A stretch of 45,458 bases of DNA. Origin: Bacillota bacterium. Lineage in GTDB: Bacteria > Bacillota > Clostridia > Acetivibrionales > DTU013. The notes under the pieces were generated by a model. The model was not told where the DNA came from. It saw only the letters and a list, made by a program, of their open reading frames with translations, and did not search any database. The stretch covers positions 1 through 45,458 of the forward strand of contig JAEYON010000133.1 in the NCBI GenBank assembly GCA_023411645.1. The letters are read 5' to 3'. Position numbers and translations under genes: made by a program. Shown piece after piece: positions 1 to 7,899 of this stretch (position 1 is the stretch's first letter; each line of letters begins with the position of its first letter).

Positions 1-1426
1 CAAATTTAAAGGACAAATGCTGCAGGCGAAGATCTACATTATATTCGTGCTTCAATCTATGTTCGAGTACTTCAAACTGAAGCACACCGACGGCGCCGAT
101 AATCAGAGCCTCCATACCTGAATCCGGCTGCCTGAATACCTGAATCGCACCTTCCTCCGAAAGCTGGGTGATTCCCTTGAGAAACTGTTTTCGTTTCATC
201 GAGTCCACGGGCGAAACTCGGGCGAAATGCTCCGCAGGGAATATGGGTATCCCTTCGAATCTAAACCGTGAACTGCCCTCACATAGTGTGTCGCCTATTT
301 TAAATATACCAGGATCAAATACTCCGATAATGTCGCCGGGGTATGCCTCCTCAACGATTGCGCGTTCCTGAGCCATAAATTGCTGAGGTTGAGCAAGCTT
401 AATTTCTTTTCCCGCCTGAACATGGTAAACTGACATTCCTCTGGAGAAGCGGCCTGAGCAAATGCGGATAAACGCGATCCGATCTCTGTGGGCCGGGTTC
501 ATATTAGCCTGTATTTTAAAGACGAAGCCGGAGAAGTTTTCAGACTCCGGATCTATCTCGGAGTCTGTGGTGTTTCGGACGCCCGGCGCCGGAGCTAGTC
601 GGATGAATTCCTCCAGAAACGGTTGCACTCCGAAATTGGTCATAGCGCTGCCGAAGAACATTGGAGTTAGTTCCCCGCAGCGGATCTTCTCTATTGAAAA
701 CTCATCTCCCGCAAGGTTGAGCAGTTCAATATCGTCACAGAGCTTATCGTGATAATGAGTGCCCAGAAGATCGGCAAATACTTGATCATCAACACTTCCT
801 TTGATGGATTTCACCTCTGTCTGGCCATGTCTGCCACCCTCAAAAAGCTCAATTTGCTTGAGCTCTCTGTTGTAAACGCCCTTGAAATCACCGTCTGTAC
901 CGATCGGCCAGTTCATAGGATAAGAGCGTATGCCAAGCACCTGCTCGATTTCCTCCATTAATTCAAACGGGTCTCTGCTGGCTCTGTCCATCTTATTGAC
1001 AAAAGTAAATATGGGAATACCACGCATTTTACATACGTGGAATAGCTTGATCGTCTGGGCTTCCACGCCCTTTGCACCGTCGATCAGCATCACTGCACTG
1101 TCAGCAGCGACCAGAGTACGGTAAGTATCTTCACTGAAGTCCTGGTGACCCGGAGTGTCCAATATATTAATAAAGTGGCCGCCGAACTCAAACTGCATAA
1201 CACTGGAGGTAACTGAAATTCCGCGCTGCTTTTCGATTTCCATCCAGTCTGAAACAGCGTAAGTGCCCGCTTTTCTTGCTTTTACTGTACCTGCGAGCCG
1301 GATGGCGCCTCCGTATAGAAGGAGCTTCTCTGTAAGGGTAGTTTTCCCGGCGTCAGGGTGTGAAATGATTGCAAATGTCTTTCTGCGTCTTGTTTCATTC
1401 TTAATTATTTCTTTTTTGTCAGGCAT
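1..1426 (-). CDS. prfC: Peptide chain release factor 3, 5' part (runs off window)
   Basis: Class II release factor GTPase that recycles RF1/RF2 from the ribosome after peptide release. I translated the minus strand from the ATG at 1426, which has an AAAGGA site about 10 bases upstream. The GTPase signatures appear in order: P-loop SHPDAGKTT (residues about 22-30), QRGISVTSS (G2 region), DTPGHQDFSEDTYR (G3) and NKMDR (G4). The stretch DTPGHQDFSEDTYR is typical of RF3 rather than EF-G. About 475 codons are visible of the roughly 525-530 usual for the family; the C-terminus lies outside the window. It is divergent from the nucleoside kinase gene. The plus-strand ORFs inside it are shadows. Confidence 0.95.
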   Translation of the reverse strand, partial: MPDKKEIIKNETRRRKTFAIISHPDAGKTTLTEKLLLYGGAIRLAGTVKARKAGTYAVSDWMEIEKQRGISVTSSVMQFEFGGHFINILDTPGHQDFSEDTYRTLVAADSAVMLIDGAKGVEAQTIKLFHVCKMRGIPIFTFVNKMDRASRDPFELMEEIEQVLGIRSYPMNWPIGTDGDFKGVYNRELKQIELFEGGRHGQTEVKSIKGSVDDQVFADLLGTHYHDKLCDDIELLNLAGDEFSIEKIRCGELTPMFFGSAMTNFGVQPFLEEFIRLAPAPGVRNTTDSEIDPESENFSGFVFKIQANMNPAHRDRIAFIRICSGRFSRGMSVYHVQAGKEIKLAQPQQFMAQERAIVEEAYPGDIIGVFDPGIFKIGDTLCEGSSRFRFEGIPIFPAEHFARVSPVDSMKRKQFLKGITQLSEEGAIQVFRQPDSGMEALIIGAVGVLQFEVLEHRLKHEYNVDLRLQHLSFKF

Positions 1427-1493
1427 CTATTTAGTATTCCTTTAGTACTAATTAATTTATTTTGCATCTCATATTAACTTATTTCAAAGGTTT

Positions 1494-1523
1494 CTGTCAA
1501 ATACTACGTCAATATATTATAAT
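1494..1523 (+). promoter_or_regulatory. Putative sigma-A promoter of the nucleoside kinase gene
   Basis: A perfect -10 hexamer TATAAT (1518-1523) lies 18 nt after CTGTCA (1494-1499, 4 of 6 consensus bases). Transcription would start near 1530, about 30 nt before the ATG at 1561. That argues against translation from the upstream in-frame ATG at 1462. Confidence 0.55.
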
Positions 1524-1560
1524 AGAATATAGTAATCTCAGAAACATCGGGGTGAAACAG

Positions 1561-3228
1561 ATGATAAATTCAATTGAACAGATAAAAGTCATTATTGATA
1601 ACCGTGAAGAAGCGGTAATCCGAAAAGGTATAACGCTGCTGCAACTGTCTCGCGATTACGGACGGTTTCATTCGCAAATCATTATAGCTGCAAGGGTGGA
1701 TAATGACATCAGGGAACTGAGCTATGTACTTGACAGGGACGCCAGAATCGCTTTTATTGACCTGACTGAAGAAGACGGCATGAGGATTTATAGAAGAAGT
1801 CTTTATTTTATTTTTATGAAAGCGGCCAATGATCTTTTCCCGGACAGGCGCGTGATAATAAGTCATGCGGTGAGCAAGGGATTATTTTGTGAGCTCAGAG
1901 GTGAAAAAGAACTTGAGCCTGGCGAGGTTGAACAAATAGAGGCCAGGATGCATCAGATCGTTGCTCAGGCAATACCGTTTGAAAAAAGGGAGATCCCGTT
2001 GGAGGAGGCAGAAGCGCTTTTTCAGTCCACCGGTAGAATGGATCGTTATCACTCGGTTGAGCATAGAAAAAAGAGCCTTGTAACGATCTATAACTGCGGT
2101 GGAATGGACGACTACTTTTATGGCTATATGGCTCCTGATACAAGCTATATCAAGGTTTTTGGGCTCAAACACCATCAGGGAGGACTGATTATTCGTTTCC
2201 CGGATAAATCTGCTCCTGAGGTTCTGCCTGAATATGTGGAGCAGGAGAAGCTTTTCAACATCTACCTGGAATATAAAAAATGGGGGCGGATCCTTGAGGT
2301 TGAAAATGTCGGAGCGCTCAATGAACTGATCAAGCAAGGCAGATCCACCGAGATTGTGCGAATATCGGAAGCGCTTCATGAAAAAAAGCTGGCAAAGATA
2401 GCAGATATGATAGCAAATAACGGGCACCAAAAGCGCATAATTCTTATCGCAGGCCCATCATCGTCGGGAAAAACAACATTTGCACAAAGACTTTCCATCC
2501 ATCTGCGTGTAAACGGGCTAAAGCCGATGACGATTTCTCTGGATGATTATTTTGTGAACCGTGAGGATACTCCGAAGGATGAATTTGGGGATTTTGATTT
2601 TGAGGCTCTTGAGGCGATTGACGTTAAGCTCTTTAACAAGCAGCTGAAAGATTTGATAGAAGGGCTGGAGGTGGAGCTGCCGTTATTTAATTTTAACACA
2701 GGCTCCAGGGAGCCTGTGGGCAAAAAGCTGCAGATCGAAGAGGACAATGTACTTTTGATCGAGGGTATCCATGGTTTGAATGAAAAGCTGACAAGTGAGA
2801 TTCCTGCTGAGGCAAAGTTCAAAATATATGTCAGCGCATTGACATCGATGAATATTGATGATCACAACAGGATTCCGACAACAGACAACAGGATCATCAG
2901 GCGTATTGTAAGGGACCACCAGTTCAGGGGAAGCAATGCTGTGAGCACCATTAAAAGATGGCCTTCTGTCAGACGTGGGGAAGATAAAAACATCTTTCCA
3001 TTTCAGGAGAGCGCGGATATCATGTTCAATTCGGCTCTTATGTATGAGCTTGGAATTTTGAAAACATATGCCGAGCCGCTGCTCAATGAAATCGACAGCA
3101 CCGTACCTGAATACTCGGAGGCCCGTCGTCTGATAGAATTCCTCAGTTACTTTGTGCCGCTTGACTGCAGGGATGTGCCGGCTAACTCGATTATCAGAGA
3201 ATTTATCGGCGGAAGCTGCTTTTATTAA
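1561..3228 (+). CDS. Nucleoside (uridine-like) kinase with ThrRS-like N-terminal domains
   Basis: A 555-residue protein of the clostridial nucleoside kinase family. Its N-terminal half resembles the TGS and second additional (SAD) domains of threonyl-tRNA synthetase, and its C-terminal half is a phosphoribulokinase/uridine kinase P-loop domain. The P-loop GPSSSGKTTF starts near residue 298 and is followed by the LDDYF motif typical of uridine kinases. The SAD-like HxxxH is seen as HYSVEH near residue 160. The open frame extends upstream to 1462, but the promoter at 1494-1523 and the GGGGTG site before 1561 favour the 1561 start. The family presumably phosphorylates a nucleoside, and the substrate cannot be read from the sequence. 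The role of the synthetase-like half is unknown. Confidence 0.9.
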   Translation: MINSIEQIKVIIDNREEAVIRKGITLLQLSRDYGRFHSQIIIAARVDNDIRELSYVLDRDARIAFIDLTEEDGMRIYRRSLYFIFMKAANDLFPDRRVIISHAVSKGLFCELRGEKELEPGEVEQIEARMHQIVAQAIPFEKREIPLEEAEALFQSTGRMDRYHSVEHRKKSLVTIYNCGGMDDYFYGYMAPDTSYIKVFGLKHHQGGLIIRFPDKSAPEVLPEYVEQEKLFNIYLEYKKWGRILEVENVGALNELIKQGRSTEIVRISEALHEKKLAKIADMIANNGHQKRIILIAGPSSSGKTTFAQRLSIHLRVNGLKPMTISLDDYFVNREDTPKDEFGDFDFEALEAIDVKLFNKQLKDLIEGLEVELPLFNFNTGSREPVGKKLQIEEDNVLLIEGIHGLNEKLTSEIPAEAKFKIYVSALTSMNIDDHNRIPTTDNRIIRRIVRDHQFRGSNAVSTIKRWPSVRRGEDKNIFPFQESADIMFNSALMYELGILKTYAEPLLNEIDSTVPEYSEARRLIEFLSYFVPLDCRDVPANSIIREFIGGSCFY

Positions 3229-3253
3229 GGTGCAGGTGTGATGTGCAACAAGA

Positions 3254-3275
3254 GGGGACGTTTCTCAACGTCCCC
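3254..3275. terminator. Bidirectional hairpin between convergent genes
   Basis: A perfect 9-bp stem, GGGGACGTT (3254-3262) with AACGTCCCC (3267-3275), and a TCTC loop. It lies between the stops of the nucleoside kinase gene (3228) and the convergent DUF1540 gene (3289). T-rich stretches on both sides are short, so termination efficiency is uncertain. Its GGGGACG...CGTCCCC core resembles the repeats at 10596-10655. Confidence 0.55.
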
Positions 3276-3288
3276 CGTATTTCTTGCT

Positions 3289-3465
3289 TTACCTGGAGCT
3301 GCCGGGGAAGAAGGTTGCACAATCCGTTTCCTCTGAGCTCATTGACTCTCTGGGCTCAACCTGTATTTGTTCTGCAGTGCAGTGGTCACCCTGCATATAA
3401 TAGTAGCAAGTATTTACAGAGCATTTAATTGATTCGTTGGGACGATTCATTTTACTTGTCTTCAT
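3289..3465 (-). CDS. DUF1540 domain small Cys protein
   Basis: A 58-residue gene too short for ordinary ORF cut-offs. The start ATG at 3465 follows an ideal GGAGGATG site. The protein carries the four-cysteine pattern of DUF1540: KCSVNTCYYYMQGDHCTAEQ (residues 14-33), then TDCATF (47-52). Spacing C-x4-C-x8-C-x19-C suggests a metal-binding or redox-stable mini-domain. DUF1540 proteins are common in Clostridia and have no settled function. The gene is divergent from xylB, and the 170-nt gap must hold both promoters. It should not be confused with the SCIFF ranthipeptide precursor, which has a different cysteine spacing and sits next to a radical SAM maturase not found here. Confidence 0.85.
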   Translation of the reverse strand: MKTSKMNRPNESIKCSVNTCYYYMQGDHCTAEQIQVEPRESMSSEETDCATFFPGSSR

Positions 3466-3566
3466 TGTTCATCCTCCTTCAAATTTTTCTTTTTCTTCAT
3501 ATCTATTATTCTCTATTAGCATTGATTTTATTATTGATTAATAGTGGGGGAAATTTCCGAATTTTA

Positions 3567-3595
3567 TTGTAATTTATGTATATCAATGATATACT
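3567..3595 (+). promoter_or_regulatory. Promoter of the xyl operon with embedded palindromic operator
   Basis: -35 TTGTAA (3567-3572), 17-nt spacer, -10 TATACT (3590-3595). A perfect 17-nt palindrome, GTATATCA-A-TGATATAC (3578-3594), fills the spacer and overlaps the -10. A bound repressor would block RNA polymerase here. The ROK regulator encoded in the same operon is the obvious candidate ligand-responsive repressor. Confidence 0.65.
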
Positions 3596-3636
3596 TAATA
3601 ATATAATATTACAAAGTTGTGTTTGGAGGGAAGAAT

Positions 3637-5187
3637 ATGGCATATCTTTTGGGGATTGATATTGGCACCTCAGGTACGAAGACGGTTCTCTTTGATGAAG
3701 CTGGAAACACTATTGCCAGTGCGCTGGAAGAGTATCCTCTTTATCAGCCCAATATTGGCTGGGCGGAACAGGATCCGGAGGACTGGTGGCAGGCCACAGT
3801 GGGCGGCATCCGCAGCGTGCTTGCTAAAAGCGGGATAAAGGCTTCTGACATCAGCGGTATCGGTTTGTCGGGGCAAATGCACGGTATGGTACTTCTGGAT
3901 GCGGACGGCAAGGTACTCAGACGTTCCATCATCTGGTGCGACCAGAGAACGACAGCGGAGTGTGAACAGATCACTTCGATTATAGGTGCGGAAAGATTGA
4001 TTGAAATCACTGCAAATCCGGCACTCGTAGCATTTACCGCATCGAAAGTCATGTGGGTGAAAAACAACCAACCCGAACTCTTTGAGAAGACCAAAAAGAT
4101 TTTACTTCCTAAGGACTACGTTAGATTCAGACTTACAGGTGAATTTGCAACAGAGGTTTCGGATGCCAGCGGTATGCAATTGTTAGACATCCCGGGCAGA
4201 TGCTGGAGCAATGAAGTGCTGTCCAAGCTTGGAATAGACAAAAGTCAGGTTGCCGAGCTCTATGAATCCCAAGAGGTAAGCGGTAGAATTACAAGCAGCG
4301 TCGCGGCGCTGACAGGCCTTGCAGAAGGTACACCCGTCGTCGGCGGCGGCGGGGATCAGGCAGCCGGTGCAGTTGGAAACGGTATTGTCAGACCCGGGGT
4401 TGTGTCATCAACTATAGGTACATCAGGAGTTGTATTTGCTTATCTGGACAAAATCAGCATTGACCCGAAGGGAAGAGTCCAGACATTTTGCCATGCGGTT
4501 CCAAACACATGGCATGTAATGGGCGTAACACAGGGGGCAGGATTCTCACTGAAATGGTTCAGAGATAATTTCTGCAAAGACGAAATGGCTGTGGCTGAAC
4601 TCATGGATGTAGATCCGTATGTATTGATGGATCAGGAGGCAGAAAAGGTAATTCCGGGCAGCAATGGTCTTATTTATCTACCTTATCTCATTGGAGAGAG
4701 GACTCCTCATCTGGATTCTGATGCAAAAGGTGTATTCTTTGGACTCTCTACGGTACACAAGAAGAGGGACATGATCCGTGCGGTAATGGAAGGAGTCGTT
4801 TACAGCCTCAAAGATTGCCTTGAGATTATCAGTTGGATGGGAGTTAATGTAAGTGAAGTCAGAGCTTCAGGCGGAGGTGGAAAAAGTCCGTTATGGAGAC
4901 AGATGCAGGCAGACGTATTCGGAGCGCCAATCACCACAATCAATTCCAGTGAAGGTCCGGCACTGGGAGTAGCACTGCTGGCTGGTGTCGGCACCGGTGT
5001 GTACAGCGATGTAGTGCAGGCCTGTGACGCTGCGATTAAAGTTAAAAAGGTCCAACAGCCAGATATGGAGCTGCATGCCAAGTATTCCAAATTCTATGGG
5101 CTATATGGAAAATTGTACAGATCCCTTAAAAACGATTATAAGGAACTTGCCGAGATCATGAAAAACGTTTATGGGGATTGTGTATGA
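3637..5187 (+). CDS. xylB: Xylulokinase (FGGY family)
   Basis: Phosphorylates D-xylulose to D-xylulose 5-phosphate with ATP in the cytoplasm. The 516-residue protein begins with the FGGY phosphate-1 motif GIDIGTSGTKTVLFDE (about 6-21). The xylulokinase-typical SGQMHGMVLLD lies near residue 80, and the conserved catalytic-Asp region GGGGDQAAGAVGNG near 237. I chose ATG 3637 over the in-frame ATG at 3619 because TTGGAGGG ends six bases upstream of 3637. Its stop overlaps the start of the ROK gene (ATGA at 5184-5187), so the two are probably translationally coupled. The gene order xylB-ROK-xylA makes the substrate assignment firm. Confidence 0.95.
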   Translation: MAYLLGIDIGTSGTKTVLFDEAGNTIASALEEYPLYQPNIGWAEQDPEDWWQATVGGIRSVLAKSGIKASDISGIGLSGQMHGMVLLDADGKVLRRSIIWCDQRTTAECEQITSIIGAERLIEITANPALVAFTASKVMWVKNNQPELFEKTKKILLPKDYVRFRLTGEFATEVSDASGMQLLDIPGRCWSNEVLSKLGIDKSQVAELYESQEVSGRITSSVAALTGLAEGTPVVGGGGDQAAGAVGNGIVRPGVVSSTIGTSGVVFAYLDKISIDPKGRVQTFCHAVPNTWHVMGVTQGAGFSLKWFRDNFCKDEMAVAELMDVDPYVLMDQEAEKVIPGSNGLIYLPYLIGERTPHLDSDAKGVFFGLSTVHKKRDMIRAVMEGVVYSLKDCLEIISWMGVNVSEVRASGGGGKSPLWRQMQADVFGAPITTINSSEGPALGVALLAGVGTGVYSDVVQACDAAIKVKKVQQPDMELHAKYSKFYGLYGKLYRSLKNDYKELAEIMKNVYGDCV

Positions 5188-6383
5188 CGAGAAGCAGGAC
5201 GGGGAACAGCAAGTTCCTTAAAGCCTATAATGAAACAGGCATACTTGATCTGATCCGTACAGGAAAGAGTATATCGAGGGCGGATATTTCCAAAGAAACA
5301 GGATTGTCGCCCACTGCTGCGGGTGCCATTGTATCCTCTCTGATCGAAAAGGGCTATATTCACGAAACAGGGACGGGAGAATCAAAAGGTGGAAGAAAGC
5401 CTGTACTATTGGAATTGAAGCAGGATTCTTATTACTCCATCGGGCTGGATGTGGATATAGACAGTATTTTATTTATTCTCATGGATATTACAGGGAAAGT
5501 AGTATATGAAGGATCTGTAGCTCTGACTGACAATACGCCCGCTTCGGTGGCGGCGAAAGCGGCGGCCTGTATCAGTGAACTCGTGAGCGAGTGTCTGATC
5601 AAGAGGGAAAGACTGCTTGGTATCGGTGTTTCTGTTCCGGGCATGGTGGATGCCGCGTCCCATCGAATCGTTCTGGCACCGAACCTCGGCTGGGAGGATG
5701 TGGACTTTAGCACCTTGTTAAAGGAGCAGATTGGCCTTCCTGTTTATATTGAGAATGAGGCAATGGCTTCAGCTATTTGCGAAAATTGGCTCGGAGCTTG
5801 CCAGAACGACAGCAATTTTGTATGCGTTAATATCAAGTCCGGTATTGGAGCCGGTATTTTTGCCGGCGGAAAGCCATACAGAGGAGCGGATGGAAGCGCA
5901 GGCGAGGTCGGGCACGTTGTTGTGGATGAGAATGGTCCAAGATGCGGCTGCGGAAATTATGGCTGCCTTGAAACTTTCGCCTCAACCGGCAGGATCATTG
6001 AAAAGGCAGGAAGGATGGCCAGAGAAGGCATTGTGTCCAGACTCGGTGGGTTAGAAAACACAGAGGATATCAGTCTCAGTGATATCGCTCAAGCGGCCAG
6101 GGCAGGGGATGAAGCCGTAAAAGACCTTTTAAATGAAGCAGCCGGTTATATCGGCATCGCATTATCCAACCTGGTTAATACGCTAAATCCTTCAAAGATC
6201 GTACTCGGGAAGAATTTTACTATCTACGGGGATCTGGTGATGGGAACCCTTAGGGGTGTTATTGACCGAAAAGCTTTGAAAAGGCCGGCCGCAAGTGTTG
6301 ATATTATAATGTCTGAGATAGGGGAGCGGGTATCGACCTTAGGAGCGGCAATTGTACCTCTAAAGCTCCTGTTTGGCAGGTAA
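5184..6383 (+). CDS. xylR: ROK-family xylose-responsive repressor
   Basis: A 399-residue regulator with an N-terminal winged helix (about 10-65, ending in GYIHETGTGESKGGRKP) and a C-terminal ROK sugar-kinase-like domain. The ROK signature GEVGHVVVD (about 239-247) and zinc-binding CGCGNYGCLE (about 254-263) are present. In Bacillota, ROK repressors of this layout bind xylose and release the xyl operator. The ATG overlaps the xylB stop. A TTG start at 5178 is possible but has no better ribosome site. The palindrome at 3578-3594 in the operon promoter is the likely operator, so the operon would be autoregulated. Confidence 0.88.
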   Translation: MTRSRTGNSKFLKAYNETGILDLIRTGKSISRADISKETGLSPTAAGAIVSSLIEKGYIHETGTGESKGGRKPVLLELKQDSYYSIGLDVDIDSILFILMDITGKVVYEGSVALTDNTPASVAAKAAACISELVSECLIKRERLLGIGVSVPGMVDAASHRIVLAPNLGWEDVDFSTLLKEQIGLPVYIENEAMASAICENWLGACQNDSNFVCVNIKSGIGAGIFAGGKPYRGADGSAGEVGHVVVDENGPRCGCGNYGCLETFASTGRIIEKAGRMAREGIVSRLGGLENTEDISLSDIAQAARAGDEAVKDLLNEAAGYIGIALSNLVNTLNPSKIVLGKNFTIYGDLVMGTLRGVIDRKALKRPAASVDIIMSEIGERVSTLGAAIVPLKLLFGR

Positions 6384-6443
6384 GAAACGATTTATGTCGG
6401 CACTTATAAACTAATTTATTATTATAGAATGGAGGATTTTATC

Positions 6444-7760
6444 ATGGCAGAATTATTTAAAGGTATTGGAAAAATCAAGTTTGAAGGACCGGGCACCGAC
6501 AATCCGTTGGCTTTTCAGCATTACAATGCTGATGAAGTAGTGGCGGGCAAAAGGATGGAAGATCATCTCAGGTTTGCTGTAGCATATTGGCATACATTCC
6601 AGGCGACAGGGGTTGATCCGTTCGGTGTTGGTACGGCTATCAGACCGTGGGACAGCATTTCTGACAAAATGGAACTGGCTAAGGTTAAAGTGGAGGCGAA
6701 TTTTGAGTTCTGCGAGAAATTGGGCTCCCCGTTTTTCTGCTTCCATGACAGGGACATTTCCCCTGAGGCAGACACATTGAAAGAGACTAACAGGAGATTG
6801 GATGAAATCGTAAGCGCTATAAAGGAAAGAATGAAGAGCAGCCCCGTGAAATTGTTGTGGGGCACGACCAATGCTTTTGGCCATCCAAGGTTTGTACACG
6901 GCGCTTCCACCTCTCCTAATGCTGATGTATTCGCATTTGCATCAGCTCAGGTGAAGAAGGCTATGGAGATCACTCATGAACTCGGCGGTGAGAACTACGT
7001 GTTCTGGGGCGGCAGAGAAGGCTACGAGACGCTGTTGAACACAGATATGAAGCTGGAGCTGGACAACCTTGCGCGCTTCCTGTCCATGGCTGTCGATTAT
7101 GCGAAAGAAATCGGTTTCAAGGGTCAGTTCCTGATCGAGCCCAAGCCGAAGGAACCCACAAAGCATCAGTATGACTTTGACGCAGGAACTGTTATTGGTT
7201 TCCTGAAGACTTATGGTCTTGACCCGTATTTCAAGCTGAATATTGAAGCCAATCACGCAACTCTCGCTGCACACACCTTCCAGCACGATCTGAGAGTAGC
7301 GCGGATCAACGGAATGCTCGGAAGCATTGACGCAAATCAGGGAGACATGTTACTGGGCTGGGATACGGATCAATTCCCCACCAATATTTACGACACTACG
7401 CTTGCTATGTATGAAGTGCTCAAGATGGGCGGACTCACCACAGGCGGCCTGAACTTTGATTCAAAGGTCAGAAGAGGATCCTTCGAGCCTGTTGACCTGT
7501 TCTATGGACACATTGCCGGAATGGATACTTTTGCAAAAGGGCTCAAGGTAGCTGCGGCGATGATTGAGGACGGCAAGATTGACAAATTTGTTGCTGACAG
7601 ATACCAGAGCTACACAACTGGCATTGGAAAAGACATCGTGGACAGAAAGGTCGGCTTTAAAGAACTTGAAAAATACGCGCTGGAGAATGACAAGATCATA
7701 AACACCTCTGGCAGACAGGAAATGCTTGAAACTATCCTGAATGGATATATATACAAGTAA
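6444..7760 (+). CDS. xylA: Xylose isomerase
   Basis: Interconverts D-xylose and D-xylulose and needs divalent metal. The 438-residue length is exactly that of group II xylose isomerases. Signatures include FCFHDRDISPE (catalytic His near residue 100), VFWGGREGYETLLNTD, the metal-ligand strand IEPKPKEPTKHQYDFD, NIEANHATLAAHTFQHDL and GSIDANQGDMLLGWDTDQFP. The chosen start MAELFKG follows AATGGAGG with good spacing; an in-frame ATG at 6429 overlaps that site. About 60 nt separate it from xylR, with no clear separate promoter, so it is probably the last gene of the xyl operon. A terminator follows. Confidence 0.97.
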   Translation: MAELFKGIGKIKFEGPGTDNPLAFQHYNADEVVAGKRMEDHLRFAVAYWHTFQATGVDPFGVGTAIRPWDSISDKMELAKVKVEANFEFCEKLGSPFFCFHDRDISPEADTLKETNRRLDEIVSAIKERMKSSPVKLLWGTTNAFGHPRFVHGASTSPNADVFAFASAQVKKAMEITHELGGENYVFWGGREGYETLLNTDMKLELDNLARFLSMAVDYAKEIGFKGQFLIEPKPKEPTKHQYDFDAGTVIGFLKTYGLDPYFKLNIEANHATLAAHTFQHDLRVARINGMLGSIDANQGDMLLGWDTDQFPTNIYDTTLAMYEVLKMGGLTTGGLNFDSKVRRGSFEPVDLFYGHIAGMDTFAKGLKVAAAMIEDGKIDKFVADRYQSYTTGIGKDIVDRKVGFKELEKYALENDKIINTSGRQEMLETILNGYIYK

Positions 7761-7802
7761 AGCATTAAATCAAGGTGCACAGGTGAGGTAAACAACAGGT
7801 AT

Positions 7803-7844
7803 AAAGGGGATGCGTTTTGCTGTGATGCAGGCGCATCCCTTTTT
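7803..7844 (+). terminator. Intrinsic terminator of the xyl operon
   Basis: Stem GGGATGCG (7807-7814) with CGCATCCC (7832-7839) followed by five T. An A-tract before the stem pairs with the T-tract, so it may also serve phoR from the opposite strand. Confidence 0.8.
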
Positions 7845-7899
7845 ACAGGGAGTGAACTATTGGAATTCACAATCGAGATTAATGCTTTCAGGCATACAT

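Noticed and set aside
1462..1560. N-terminal extension of the nucleoside kinase from ATG 1462
   Set aside because: A good promoter lies inside this stretch, and homologues begin near the ATG at 1561.
3289..3465. SCIFF-type ranthipeptide precursor
   Set aside because: The cysteine spacing is that of DUF1540 and no radical SAM maturase lies nearby.
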